64,000 nucleotides of DNA from Drosophila miranda (taxonomy: Eukaryota > Arthropoda > Insecta > Diptera > Drosophilidae): NCBI RefSeq assembly GCF_003369915.1, contig NC_046675.1, positions 2,914,001 to 2,978,000 of the forward strand, given 5' to 3'. Below the pieces are notes generated by a model. That model saw only the letters and a program-made list of their open reading frames with translations. It did no database searches and was not told the DNA's origin. A program made the translations under genes and the position numbers. Shown here piece after piece: positions 12,813 through 24,400 of this stretch; within the stretch, counting starts at the first letter, position 1, and each line of letters starts with the position of its first letter.

Positions 12813-15800
12813 TCTGCAGTTGACTGCCGTACGACAGGGCACGGCCCAAAAGATATGGAAAATCAATTGGTTTCTCTTTCTTATCAAATTAGCTGATCAT
12901 TTCATCCGATTCCATTGGCTGCAGAACGATTTTTTTCATGGATTTGAGTGCTTGGAAGCAGCAGCAGCAACAGCAGTTCCGCATCCAACGGCCAGGAGGC
13001 AGTAGCTCCAGATTATGCAACGCCGGCCAGCAACGGGGCTGTGGCGGGGCTATGGCTCGCAATTAATTTAATTACAAACGGCATGAGAGCTCGCCACGCC
13101 CTGAATTTATTTTAATTAGCCCGATATTCGCTTCATTATATTTACATACATCAAATCGCGGCGAGGCTCAGGCGAGGCAGCGAAGCGTTGCCAAGAAATG
13201 GTTCGGTCTAATAAGTGGCATTTATAATTTTATTGACTGCCAGGCCAACCCAGCAACAGCAACAGCAACAGCGACGACCAATCCACTGCACTGCAACGAC
13301 TGCTGCTGCGGATAGTCAAGTGAGATCGATGGATGGCGAGTTCGTTCTGAGAGATATAGTTTTGAAATCCATGGCAGCAGAAGAGCCGCCGGCTCGAACT
13401 AAATTTGGTCATATGCCAGCCAGATCGATGCTAAATTTTTCGACATTAGTCTGCGGTTTTCTTGTGGCCCAGAGCTGTCACGCCGCCGCACAGAACTGCA
13501 TGAGGAAACCACACAAAATGGATTTATTCGGAGAAAATCTGATGAATTCTGAATACACTTACGGAAATGTACGTCTCAAATGATTTGATTTAATTTTTAA
13601 TCAAACTTTCTTCTCCGGCACATAAGAGTTTTAATATCGTTAATTCCCAGAAATGGCAATGGACCCACATTTAGGGCATTAGCTAAATTTTAAGTGCTCG
13701 TCAGAGGGGGCGCTTTTGGTTCCGCCGGTTCGGGCCATGTTTGCTAAGCGGGCACACGTCGTACCGGCCCGAGCCCGAGCCTCAGCCTCTGACATATTCC
13801 TTGTTGGCGGCGCACGACTTGGGCTAAGGACCCAACCTCGCCTAAGCCACTCTGACACGGATTGAGGGCATCATTATGATGTGACTGTGACGGGGCCGGG
13901 CCACCTTTCGGGAGGGGCTGCATTTGCCTTGCCATCAACATTTTCATTTTCGTTTTCGTTTGCCATAGAATCGCCGTAGCCCCGGCCCGTACCCCTGCCC
14001 GTACCCCTGCCTCGTTTCGTTGCCATGTGGCACATTTGTCAGAAAATGCCTAACTCCTGACATTTGGCCGGCCACTTGAACTGGGTTACCAGTGCAGTCT
14101 TAGTCGTTGTCGTCGTCGCATTGCTCTTGTCCGCTGCCAGCTCCGAGCTCATTAATTTTATTTGTTGCCAAAAATGATTGTTTTGCCGCTGCCGGCACCT
14201 TTGGCCATCGCTGGGCTGGATTTCTCAATATGCAAGATTTTCTAAGACTGAAATTGAATTGGGAAATCAAAACATGGAATATACCATTGCCAGAATGTGT
14301 AATTAAAGGGCGAATCGAATCAAAGGGCGGTCCGAGACCGGCTCGGTTCAGTTCGGTTCGGTTCGATCCGAGGCCGTTAATTAAGTTTTTAATGATTCGC
14401 ATTTGGATTGTACGTACTCGTACAAGCTGGCAAATCAATTAGCGCCCGCAGCTAATAATAACCATGAGCCTAACAAATGAGAGACCGGCCGAGACCAAAT
14501 CGTTTTGACAATTGCAGCCGAAATACGCCCAAGCCAGTCCAGTCCAGTCCGGCCCGGCCAGGCCGCGTCGGGCGGTGGGCAATCTCTGATGTAATCTGGG
14601 GAATTGGCGTCGTTGGCCTGAAATATGTTTTATCGCATTTATTATCAGCCGCACCAAATCGTCTATAATTGAAAAACTGTTAACTAGATTAGCTGCCATT
14701 AGAGCGGGAGACGAACGCGTATTTGCCCCGCCCGCCCAAATGCCCGATCAGACTGGGTCCAAGTCCACATCCAAGTCCATGTCCAGGCGGAGGCGGTGAG
14801 GCGGCGAGGCGGCTGCAGCTTGTAGCCAGTTTTGTGGCTATTGAGTTTGGTCCACTCCGAGAGATAAGTCCCATTCCAGCGAGCACTTGATCGTTTAGTT
14901 AGTTGACTTGGCCAAAATGGCGCTGGCCAGATACATAAATAAACGACAGCTGCCCCAAAGGGACATGCCATCCATTCTCCATTTTCGAATTTTGTTTATT
15001 TATTTAAGTGCCTTCAAATCAGCCTTTTTACTTGCCTCTCTTTCAAATCTAATTAAGTTGTTTAAGTGGAATTTGTGGCCATAAAATTATGCAAATCTCT
15101 GTGCCACCACCATCTCCCCACTTCTGCGCACTCCATTGCCACCACTCGTCCCTCGATAGACACTCTGCGGATGCATATTTGCATTGGTAATTTGCACGCC
15201 AAAAGCCAAAGGCCCCCGCGGGCTCCACTCTCGGCTCGTAAATCATAAGTGGGTGAGTTACGGTTCGTATCTTTTGTTTTTCCAACTGCTTAGCGCTCGC
15301 CAGACCAGGCGCCACTCTTACCTAGCGGGGGGTTCCGCCAGAACTTCTTAGTCAAATGAGAGTGAAAGCATTCCCTCAGGAGGATTCTTAGAACGGTAGC
15401 CCCTCCTAGTGGGAAAAAGGCATACCTTCTACTTCTAGTTAATCATGTATGTTGATAAGTTCTCTCTTTTCGTTTCTTATGTCTGAGAATCCTATAACAC
15501 TCATCTGTCGAAAGTTCTCAGGCTCTTCGGGAACACATAAATACTTAATTGTGTCACCCAAAGTTTTTGGTCTTCGCTTATGTGAAGGCTTATGTGAATT
15601 TTACGATGACTGCTTCTTATGGTCAAAAAGAAGAAGGTGGATCGAGGCTGGCTGGGGTTCGGTTGCTTAGTGCCCACACAGATACAGGGGCATAAAGATG
15701 TCAACGCTTAACTTATCAAGACCGTTCAACAAACACGAACATGAACACGGCAAATGGCAGTGGCAACGCCAACGACGACGAGGATGACGATGGGTATGAC

Positions 15801-17928
15801 AATGATGTTAATACAATAAAAAACTACAATAATTTCTTCTTTGGGTTTTTATTTGCGTGTCGCCCGCTGCAGCGGTTGCTGCTGATGTTGCTTCTGTTGC
15901 TGCTGGTCACAAAATACAAGTAGCGCCCACCGCTGACCGTTTATCAAACAACAATAAACTGTAATTTATGAAAAATGCTTGTAAAATGACGATAAAACAA
16001 GTGCCAGACAGTCCACCGACCACGACCACAACAACACCAGCAACAACAACAGCAGCAACAGCAACAGAGATGATGATGATGATGATGACATGGACATCGC
16101 TGCCAGTCTTGTGCAGAGTTGGGGCCAGCAAGTGGTGTGTGCATCTGCTGCAGTAGCCGGCCTCTGCATCTCTGGTGGGTGTACGAATGTATGCAAGAGT
16201 CTGCGGAGAAGACAAACAATCCAGTGGGCTGGTATGCGAGCGGCGGTGGTGGGGTCGGGTTCGGGTTCGGGGGTCTAAGATCCCCAGCTGCATCTTCACA
16301 TTTGGCCCGAACATTTGACCATTGTCAACACGCTGGTTTCTTGTTGGGATGGCCAGCAATTGTCTTGGATACCCAATAATTTCTACTCCCTGCAGGTGTA
16401 TCCGTTATAAAGAAATAAATGAATAAAAAGGTATTGAAATCATACGAAATATAGCATAGAATTGGAATGAGTGAGAATTGTAAAGGATATCTTTTACTCT
16501 ATCATCGTTATTGCTTATTCTTAAACTTGTGCTTGCTAATTTTTTGGGGTATTCCGACCGTCGAGAATGTTTCTTCTGAAACCTTCTTGGCTTTTTATTT
16601 GGGTCACATTGGCGACAGGTCAGGACTGCCACGATTTGTGAGCGACGCAACTTTTGCTTTCGAGCGTTGGCGCGTTGCCTCTTGAAATCGCTGTCCGGTT
16701 GCATTTGCATTGTATTCAGAGCCAGCCGGAGTATGCAAGTCAGCCCTTAAAAACGCTGACAAATCGAAAAGAACAATAAGTTTCCGTTCCATATCCCTGA
16801 GCAGGCCAGCCACATGGAAACGGGGGCCAGGTGAGGATTCAAGTCCTACGTACAGGACTTTTTGCCAAACGGGGTAGATTGAATTTACGTTGTATTCTGC
16901 TATGCTCGCTGCCCACTATGTCAATGTTTGCTTGGACAACTTTTAATTGGAGTTACATCGGTACAGGGTATTTGTGGAACAGGGGTAATAAATAGTTGGA
17001 GCTTGTGTGTTGATAGATATATCTAAATATAGATATAGTATTTAAGTTGCCTTGATCTAGTTCGCACTGTTACATATATATTCTACAGCCAGAGAAAAAA
17101 ACCATGAACCCCGACTATTTTCACTTCATTTTTAATATCTATACCATTGTATTTGACCGAGAGTGGTAAATTAAAATATATTTCATATTCAAATTGAATA
17201 TTTTCATATATAAATCAAATATATTTCCCACAGACTTTAATTAATTATATCAAAAAACAAATTTTTAATGCATATACATTTAAGACAAAGTCACTCTACA
17301 TAATTTCACTTTGTTTTTATATGAAATCGAATATTTAATTTAATTATAGGGGTGTTTGTTTTCACAATCCCATTTTTGTCTCAATTCACTGTATTTTTTA
17401 ATAACCTTTTTTACTAACATTACAAGTTTAAAAAAATTTATTATTATTTAAGGCATTTTAAAATTAATAATTATTGAATAAAGTTCATGTTCAAGCTCCA
17501 AATATAGCCAACTGTTAAGTTATTATTCACATAAATATAACAATTTTGCATTGCCATTTATTATTTTATTTATTTGTTTTTTATATATTTTACACAAGTA
17601 ATATCATATTAAAAATTCAGCTAAAGCGTTAGATCGTTAGATATTTTTTATATGCTAAGACATATAAATTTATAATTGTTTTGGTTGCACTGTAATTCCG
17701 ATCGAATCTCCTTTATGGCCAGCAGCTTTTTTTGCTGGCGCGTGTCTAATGAGTAATTGTCCTTTGCTCCATATAGTATAGGGGTCATTAAATCAGGGAA
17801 ACGTCACTCAATCCGTGGAAAATGAAGTTCCCATTTTGTCGGCAGTGGAGCAAGCAAACTTATATTTTAAGTAAATAATTACCCCAATCCATTCCTGGAA
17901 GAGGTCAGACGGTTGTCAGTGCTCAAAC
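12813..17928. other. Intergenic DNA, protease to first receptor
   Basis: Mostly non-coding. It contains CAG/CAA tracts near 13250-13320 and 16020-16090, including a GATGAT run at 16069-16089, and a very AT-rich block at about 17000-17680, the most A+T-rich stretch of this half. Two small ATG-initiated frames (13428-13583 plus and 16405-16710 minus) are reported separately as doubtful. No RNA gene was seen. Confidence 0.5.
16405..16710 (-). CDS. Doubtful small basic ORF, 101 aa
   Basis: An open frame with a true ATG at 16710. Its first half is strongly basic (many Arg and Lys at residues 10-50, with a CRQC motif at about residues 33-36); the second half is hydrophobic and AT-rich at the DNA level, which suggests the true coding part, if any, ends early. 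No homologue recognised, and no AATAAA on the minus strand directly after the stop. It may be a small unannotated gene, part of an old retrocopy, or chance. Confidence 0.15.
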   Translation of the reverse strand: MQMQPDSDFKRQRANARKQKLRRSQIVAVLTCRQCDPNKKPRRFQKKHSRRSEYPKKLASTSLRISNNDDRVKDILYNSHSFQFYAIFRMISIPFYSFISL

Positions 17929-19587
17929 ATGTCGCGACGGAACAGTTCTCTCACCGAAGGACTATACACTCGGCTTGTATCGTTGATTAGTCGCAGTCCG
18001 CAATTGAGGACCATATTCTACTACAACCCCGCCGGAAGCGATTGCCACTTGGAGGAATATCTAGGCCCAGGCGCAGCCTCGGATATACCATTATTTATTT
18101 GGCGTTCGGTTAGAACTGTTGTTCAGCTCAACGGGCTCCTGAACGAAGGACTCCTGGTGCTGGCCTGTTTGCCGGGCGAGCATCGGGAGGATCTTCTGAG
18201 AGGACTGTCCAATAGTTTGCGTTACCTGCGACAGGCCTGGCTGCTCATCGAGTTGGCTGCGAATCATGACGACGACAAGTTGGTCGCGAAGGTTCTGGAG
18301 TTCTGCCTTCGAATGGAGATGATCAATGCCGATGTGGTCTTGAGTAACTTTGAGGAGACCCGGATTGTGTACGGCTTCGATGCATATCCCACGCTTTCAT
18401 TGAGGAAACATTTCTTTGGATCGGATTCTGCGATCTCAAACCTATACCCCGATAAGGTTATGAATCTCAATGGCTATCAGCTGCGCACAATGCCAGACCT
18501 CTCCGAGCCGAACACCCTCCTCTATTACGATCAGCAGGGTCGTCCCCAGATTCTAGGCTACGTGTGGAATATGCTGGTGGAGTTCGCCCGCAAACACAAT
18601 GCTCATCTGCAGATAATTGGTCAGCCGGTGCAGGGAAAGACCCTGAGCCACATCCAGATGTTGGACCTGGCCAGTGACGGCCGGGTGGATGTGGCAGCGA
18701 GTGTGCAACCCATATCAATGCGCTACCTGGACCGCTACCACGAGTACGCCTATCCGGTGCACTGTGCCAGTTGGTGCACCATGCTGCCCATGGAACGTGA
18801 GCTGGAAGTCAGCGAGGTGTTCTCCTGGACCGTGCCCGCTAAGACGTTCACGCTACTGCTTCTGCTTTGGCTGTTGCACGAGTTTCTGCGCGGGCGGTGG
18901 CTGCGCCACAGGCGACTCCAGGCCCTGGGTTGGCTGATTCTGGTCACTCTGCTCACGGCCAACTACCAGGGAAGACTCCTGAGTCTGCTGGTGTCTGCAC
19001 CCACAGATCCGCCCATCGACAGCTTCCAGGCGTTGGCCAACACCAAGCTGCATATCTTCGGAGTTCGGTCCGAGTACGCCGCCTACGATTTCGACATGCG
19101 GACGAGATTCGCCAGCATTTTCCGGCTCAGCAATCTCGCCTCGGAGCTGATCCAGCTGAGGAACTCCCTGAACACCTCCTTCGCCTATACGGTGACGAAC
19201 ACCAAGTGGCAGCTCTACGCGGAACAGCAGTCCCACAGCTCTCGACCCCTCTTCCGCTACTCTACGGACCTCTGCTACTACGAAATGGTGCCCTTCGCCC
19301 TGGTCATTCCCGAGAACTCCCCGCACCGCCCCACCCTGCACCACTTCATGCTGCAGCTGGGTGAATCTGGACTGTTCGACCATTGGGTGGATCGGAGCTT
19401 CTACTACATGGTGCAGGCGGGTCGCCTCCACATACGCGACCTAAGCGAAGGGCGCCACATCCAGTCGCTGTCCAGCGAGGACCTGGCCAATGTATTTCTG
19501 TGCTACGGTGTTTGTGTCCTAATTAGCCTGTGGGTGTTTGCCTGCGAGCAGCTTGTGCCCCTGGCCAAGTCCTGGCTGGGCTTTTAA
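17929..19587 (+). CDS. Divergent ionotropic receptor (first of tandem pair)
   Basis: A 552-residue, intronless member of the insect ionotropic receptor (IR) family, variant iGluR-like ligand-gated channels of chemosensory dendrites. The start ATG (17929) is preceded by CAAAC, a good fly context. Order: divergent N-terminal region with YYNPAG near residue 31; S1 half of the ligand-binding domain from about residue 184; first membrane segment near 303-316; pore region; second segment near 332-350 containing the TANYQGRLLSLL version of the iGluR SYTANLAA gate; S2 half to about 515; last membrane segment near 521-541; very short cytoplasmic tail. No clear signal peptide. Together with the next gene it looks like the Ir94 type of divergent, taste-expressed IR, but I cannot assign the exact orthologue. 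Confidence 0.93.
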   Translation: MSRRNSSLTEGLYTRLVSLISRSPQLRTIFYYNPAGSDCHLEEYLGPGAASDIPLFIWRSVRTVVQLNGLLNEGLLVLACLPGEHREDLLRGLSNSLRYLRQAWLLIELAANHDDDKLVAKVLEFCLRMEMINADVVLSNFEETRIVYGFDAYPTLSLRKHFFGSDSAISNLYPDKVMNLNGYQLRTMPDLSEPNTLLYYDQQGRPQILGYVWNMLVEFARKHNAHLQIIGQPVQGKTLSHIQMLDLASDGRVDVAASVQPISMRYLDRYHEYAYPVHCASWCTMLPMERELEVSEVFSWTVPAKTFTLLLLLWLLHEFLRGRWLRHRRLQALGWLILVTLLTANYQGRLLSLLVSAPTDPPIDSFQALANTKLHIFGVRSEYAAYDFDMRTRFASIFRLSNLASELIQLRNSLNTSFAYTVTNTKWQLYAEQQSHSSRPLFRYSTDLCYYEMVPFALVIPENSPHRPTLHHFMLQLGESGLFDHWVDRSFYYMVQAGRLHIRDLSEGRHIQSLSSEDLANVFLCYGVCVLISLWVFACEQLVPLAKSWLGF

Positions 19588-19923
19588 TTATCCTCGCGGC
19601 AATTACGTGGAGAAATTTGTTAGCTGTGATGTGCGCGCGATAGAGCCACAATGGACTTCGGACTACCCCGTTTCCTGTAACTGTAACCACCATGCCGCCT
19701 TCGGCAAATAGAGACAAGCAAACAGACAAACAGCAAGGGGAAACTTTTTGTTTCACTTCGTGACGGTGACGAAGACGAGGGCTCTGCCATGGGTCCTCGT
19801 CCTGCTGGAACAGACAGTAGAGTAGTTAACAATGCTGTTGGCATCGCTGAGTGGTTTCCTACTGTCTTACACTTACACCTTCGTGTTGGCTGTTCTCTCC
19901 GTTTTTTGTCGACGGCAAAGGCA

Positions 19924-19929
19924 AATAAA
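19924..19929 (+). terminator. Poly(A) signal, first receptor
   Basis: AATAAA 337 bp after the stop codon. The equivalent site follows the second receptor at 23909, in matching sequence, which supports both. Confidence 0.5.
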
Positions 19930-20490
19930 ACTAAATGCAAATTGCCTCCTACGAAGACACCGCAGCGACACGACGAGCACCACGAAATGGGAGACGAACA
20001 AATCAGAGTCGAACCGATCCCACCCCCCGAAAAAGACCCCAGACAAACCGCAACAAATGCACCAAATTATGTTAAAACCTTGGCCGTAAACAATGCAGAA
20101 GGAGAAGAAGTCTCCAACACCAGCAATTTTGTGGCCTAGTCCCGCCAAAGAGGGGTAGAGTGAGGCCATGGGATGTCTGTCTTTTACACTTTGGCACTGT
20201 GGTAGGACAGCGTAAGAAGTGTCTGATTCGTTGGCCCGTTTTGATTAACATAAACCGAATAATAGACATCGACTGCCAAAAACAGCAACAGCAACGTGAA
20301 CAAATTTGATTTCACGATTTTGCACTATTTAGCCAGAGACGCCGAAGCTGAAGCCGAAGCCCCAGCTCCAACACCTGCATCTGCATCTGCATTAGAAAGA
20401 GCCACAGCAACGAGATACTTTTGTGTAATTTCGACAGCCGAAGATGCATTTTTGGTCCGCTTCGAACCGCTGTCAAAAGATGTGTTGCAA
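19924..20490 (+). repeat. Duplicated flank, copy A
   Basis: Closely matches 23909-24400. Shared landmarks in the same order: AATAAA with AATGCAAATTGC, GAAGACACCGCAG, CACGACGAGC, TTTGTGGCCTAGTCCCGCC, CATGGGATGTCTGTCTTT, AAGTGTCTGATTC, GGCCCGTTTTGATTAACATA, and a roughly 100-bp block from about 20291 that is nearly identical in both copies. Each copy lies directly 3' of one receptor gene, with an offset of about 3.9-4.0 kb. Confidence 0.9.
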
Positions 20491-22166
20491 CATTGCACAT
20501 CTCAATTTCAAATGAGCTCTTGTTAAGCAAATGAATCGACTGTCGACTGTCGAGGAAAACCTTTTAACCAAATGCAACATGTTCACACGCAAATGCCTTA
20601 ATGCCTTGTTCAGATATTTATGATAGAGCAATGAATAATAAAGATTCAAATAAATGACTTTTAAACCTTTTCAGGTGACCTAGAATAATCCTCCCAGTCC
20701 ATATAGATATCTGTCTTTTGGGGATGGGACAATTGGCAGGCCATGGGCAATTTATGACACACAAGAAGCGCCACGACTTTGTTGACAAATTTCCACAAAA
20801 CACGAAGCCTGGCGGAATGAATTATGTCGCCGTGATCGACGGGAAAATGAAGCCAGAATCATTGCAACGTAAAAGGTGAGATGCGGGGGCGTGCCATAAG
20901 CCAAGATCCAAGAGCACGACATGTGAGACAATTTCGAATCGTGCTCTTGGTGTCCCGGGAGAGTGCTGCCGCCATTAGCTGCCCTCCTACCGTCCTCCCG
21001 TCCACCATTTTCTCTGGCAGTCATCCCGGCATCCACTCGAGCCGTTGCTTATAATTTGCTGCAAATTATTAAACGATCTGTCCCAGCCACGAAGGTCAGC
21101 GAAGAGGAAAATACTTACGCAGGCCGACCGTCGACGGTCAACCGCCGACCGCCGACCGCCAACCGCAAGAGGCAAGCGGTCCACATAACTTTCTCCGCAA
21201 GACGGATGCGAGGGTGTTGTCAGATGCCATGAAGGATCGGCGGAGTTAAGCCTACGTCGACCATAAAACGTCATGCCAGGCGAAAAGAAATGCCGCCTGC
21301 ACGCTGAGTGGCAGTCACATCAAGTAAGGAGCATACCGCAGTCCTTATACTCTGACAAAGAATAGCCAGAGTAGCTTTGTTGCTCAACTGACTTAGAAGT
21401 ATATCTAAAATTGTACACCAATGCATTAGCTTCGAGAGATTAAACTATAAACAAAAGTGTTTTGTTTAAGACATTTGTATATTTAAAGTATTTATTTAAA
21501 AGTATAATACTTAATTTAGATATTTTTGGCTGTGTTTCTTTTTACTAAACCAGTTTTCCCTTGGTGTATGCGTTTCAAAGAGTTTTATTAGGAAAACGAT
21601 TGTTTTAATCCAATTACATACAAACGGCGCATACCGCCGAGGAAATCTGAATTATCCCTTTTGGCGAGAGTACAAAGTGCAGCCGAAATATATTTCGGCT
21701 TAAAAATTCTACAGCTGCAGCTGACTGGTTACTGGTTACTGGAATTGGGGCCTCTGGTTCCGAATTGCCATATTTTCTCCCTCTGGTTTTTGTTTCTCTG
21801 CCTGGTTTTTGCTCACATCCGAAGGTGCCCTGCCCACAAGTTGAAAGGTCAGGAATTTATGGACTTTACATGGCTGCAGAGACATTCCCAGTTGCCCGTA
21901 ACTTAAACAGTTTGACAACGCATACCCTTGACTCTTTTACAATGTTCACAATCTCGTATTTGCTCAGAGTCGCGATTATCACTGTGCAAACTTTTTACTT
22001 CCCTCCGCACAATGGTAATTACTGAGGTAATTACTATTACCAGTTGGCGATGGGATTCGATAAGAGCCTTGATTTCATTACCAAAGCAAATAGGAGCAGA
22101 AGCAAATAGAGGTGCTTCCAACGGCGAGCCTTGCTTGTCCTTCAGTTCTTGTTTAGGGGCCGCGAC

Positions 22167-23858
22167 ATGTTGGCCCACTTCAGTCGGACCATTTCGCAGG
22201 AACTGTTCGATCTGTACGGCCTAGTGCTGCAGTTCCTGGTGACCGGTGAGACCACCGTGTTATACTACAACCCAAGCGGCCTAAACTGTAGCTGGCATTG
22301 GCTCTGGCAGCGGAACCTGACCACCAATCCTCAGATTGTGTGGCAAAGTGATGAGCCTGCAGTGGACCTAGTTCAACAGTTCAGCAGCAATCTCTTTGTC
22401 CTGGCCTGCCTGTCGCGGGAGTCCAACGAGTGGGAACTCATGGGCCTGTCCTCGAGCCTGAGCCACCTCCGAGGGGTGCGTGTGCTGATCGATGTAGCGG
22501 GCCCTGGCAGGAACGAGGAACTTATGGCTACTAAAATCTTGTCGTATTGCCTCAAGAACAGCATGCTGAATGTGATGTTGTATTTCCAGCGATGGAGTCG
22601 CCATTTGTTCGTCTACAGCTTTCGGGCCTTCCCGCACTTTGTCCTCATAAAACAGAGAATTCTCAGCCCCGGCTCACCCAGACCTCAGATGTTTGCGGAC
22701 CAACTGGCAGATATTAAAGGCAAAGAGATAATTGCCATACCGGACTTTTCGCCCCCAAATTCCTTCGAGTACATGGATGCAAATGGAGAGACACGAGTCG
22801 CTGGCTACCTTTGGACGTTCATCGCAGAATTTGCGAGCAGCTTGGGGGGCAGGCTGAAAGTGTCGTACCCCACATGGGCTTCGGGCAGGACTGCTTCCAG
22901 CCTGTACATGCTGGAGGTGACCAGGAATGCAAGCGTGGACTTTGGACTCACTCCCACCATGGTAACGGAGAAGAACATCAAATGGTACTACCAGTACTCC
23001 TATCCCATGCTCTACTCCAGCTGGTGCATAATGCTGCCCATGGAGCGACCCATACCCGTATTCTCGCTATTCCATCGGGTTTTGAGCTGCGAGGCCGTGA
23101 TTGTGGTGCTGGCAGCCAGTCTAGTTTTTGGCCTGCTGGTTCCGGCGCTATTCAAATGTCTGGGGATCGACTTTCGCTGTAGATTGGTGCACTTGACGCC
23201 TCGGCTACTGGCCCTCGTCCTGGTGTGCGCCTGCGTGGCCCAACTGCTGTCCTTGCTGATCTCGCGACCGGCCTCAGCCCGGATTGATAGCTTCGATGAT
23301 CTGCTGCGATCGGGTCTGAAGATATTCGGGATGCGCAGCGAGTTCTATTTCTTAGATGGTGATTTCCGCGCCAAGTATGCGGCGGCATTCCATTTGACCA
23401 ACAATCCCACCGATCTCTACGACAATCGGAACCATTTCAACACCACGTGGGCCTACACTATTACCAGCGTGAAGTGGGCTGTCATTGAAACCCAGCAGCG
23501 CCACTTTCCGCGTCCTGTGTTTCGCCTGTCCCGCGACATGTGCTTTAATGGGTACTTGCCGAGTAGCCTGCTCATCCCGCCGGAGTCTGTCTACCGGGAC
23601 CGGCTGCAGCAGTTCACCCTGCGAATGGAACAGGCGGGCCTAATTTCGCAGTGGATTCGGATGAGCTTCTACGACATGGTCAGGGCCGGACAGATGACCA
23701 TCAAGGACTACAGTCAGTCGCAGCAGCTGCGTGCTCTCACCCTGCAGGACCTTCAGCTGGCCTGGCGCCTGAGTGGCCTGGGAGTGATCATTTGTGTCGT
23801 CGCATTCGTCCTAGAACTGCTGCGATTCTACACGCCCGTCTTTCTGAACAGCCTATAG
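22167..23858 (+). CDS. Divergent ionotropic receptor (second of tandem pair)
   Basis: A 563-residue intronless IR, clearly a paralogue of the gene 2.6 kb upstream: both have the YYNP.G motif near residue 35, CSWH/CHLE-type context, matching S1/S2 blocks (for example YSWCIMLPMER against ASWCTMLPMER before the first membrane segment) and the same C-terminal layout. The open frame extends to 22131 but that codon is TTG; ATG at 22167 aligns with the first gene's N terminus. S1 begins near residue 187; membrane segments near 309-330, 345-365 and 534-552. The gate region reads CACVAQLLSLLI, further from the canonical iGluR motif than in the first gene. Expected in chemosensory neurons; probably needs an IR co-receptor made elsewhere. 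Confidence 0.93.
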   Translation: MLAHFSRTISQELFDLYGLVLQFLVTGETTVLYYNPSGLNCSWHWLWQRNLTTNPQIVWQSDEPAVDLVQQFSSNLFVLACLSRESNEWELMGLSSSLSHLRGVRVLIDVAGPGRNEELMATKILSYCLKNSMLNVMLYFQRWSRHLFVYSFRAFPHFVLIKQRILSPGSPRPQMFADQLADIKGKEIIAIPDFSPPNSFEYMDANGETRVAGYLWTFIAEFASSLGGRLKVSYPTWASGRTASSLYMLEVTRNASVDFGLTPTMVTEKNIKWYYQYSYPMLYSSWCIMLPMERPIPVFSLFHRVLSCEAVIVVLAASLVFGLLVPALFKCLGIDFRCRLVHLTPRLLALVLVCACVAQLLSLLISRPASARIDSFDDLLRSGLKIFGMRSEFYFLDGDFRAKYAAAFHLTNNPTDLYDNRNHFNTTWAYTITSVKWAVIETQQRHFPRPVFRLSRDMCFNGYLPSSLLIPPESVYRDRLQQFTLRMEQAGLISQWIRMSFYDMVRAGQMTIKDYSQSQQLRALTLQDLQLAWRLSGLGVIICVVAFVLELLRFYTPVFLNSL

Positions 23859-23908
23859 GGCACTAGCCAGCACTTTATTTTGTTATTTTCGCTGTACTAG
23901 TATATCAA

Positions 23909-23914
23909 AATAAA
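23909..23914 (+). terminator. Poly(A) signal, second receptor
   Basis: AATAAA 51 bp after the stop codon, at the start of repeat copy B. Confidence 0.6.
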
Positions 23915-24400
23915 TGCAAATTGCTTACCAGGAAGACACCGCAGAAACACGACGAGCGAGCGCCACGAAATCAGACTCGACTCCAAATGCGAAATCAGAA
24001 AGAAACAAACCACAAGAAATCCACCAAATTATGTAAAGCCTTGCCAGCAAACACCAACAAATTTGTGGCCTAGTCCCGCCAGACCATGGGATGTCTGTCT
24101 TTCACACTCTGGCACACTGTGGTGGGACAACGCAAGAAGTGTCTGATTCTCTGGCCCGTTTTGATTAACATAAAGCGAATAATAGACATCGACTGCCAGC
24201 AACAGCAACTGCAACGTGAACAAATTTGATTTCACGATTTTGCACTATTTAGCCAGAGACGCCAAAGCCGAAGCCGAAGCCCCAGCTCCAACACCTGCAA
24301 CTGCATCTGCATCTGCATCAGAAAGAGCCACAGCAAGGAGATACTTTTTTGAAACTTTGACAAGCGAAGATGCAGCTTCAAAGCTGTCAAAGATGTGGCG
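23909..24400 (+). repeat. Duplicated flank, copy B
   Basis: Partner of 19924-20490. It has several small deletions relative to copy A in the first 150 bp and is almost identical in the block beginning near 24210. It sits directly after the second receptor gene, as copy A does after the first. Confidence 0.9.

Larger units (their letters stand above)
19588..22166. other. Spacer between the two receptor genes
   Basis: Holds the 3' end of the first receptor with an AATAAA at 19924, repeat copy A, and about 1.7 kb of ordinary spacer leading to the second receptor, including AT-rich DNA at 21360-21620 that probably contains its promoter. No further gene is visible. Confidence 0.6.

Noticed and set aside
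18853..19431. 192-codon minus-strand frame inside the first receptor gene
   Set aside because: Antisense shadow of a real, GC-rich coding sequence; no homology seen.
20296..20526. Pair of similar 75-76 codon frames, here and at 24216-24443, which look like paralogous small proteins
   Set aside because: Both begin with GTG, not ATG, and they diverge by mixed-length indels after the shared block. The similarity is explained by the duplicated flank itself.
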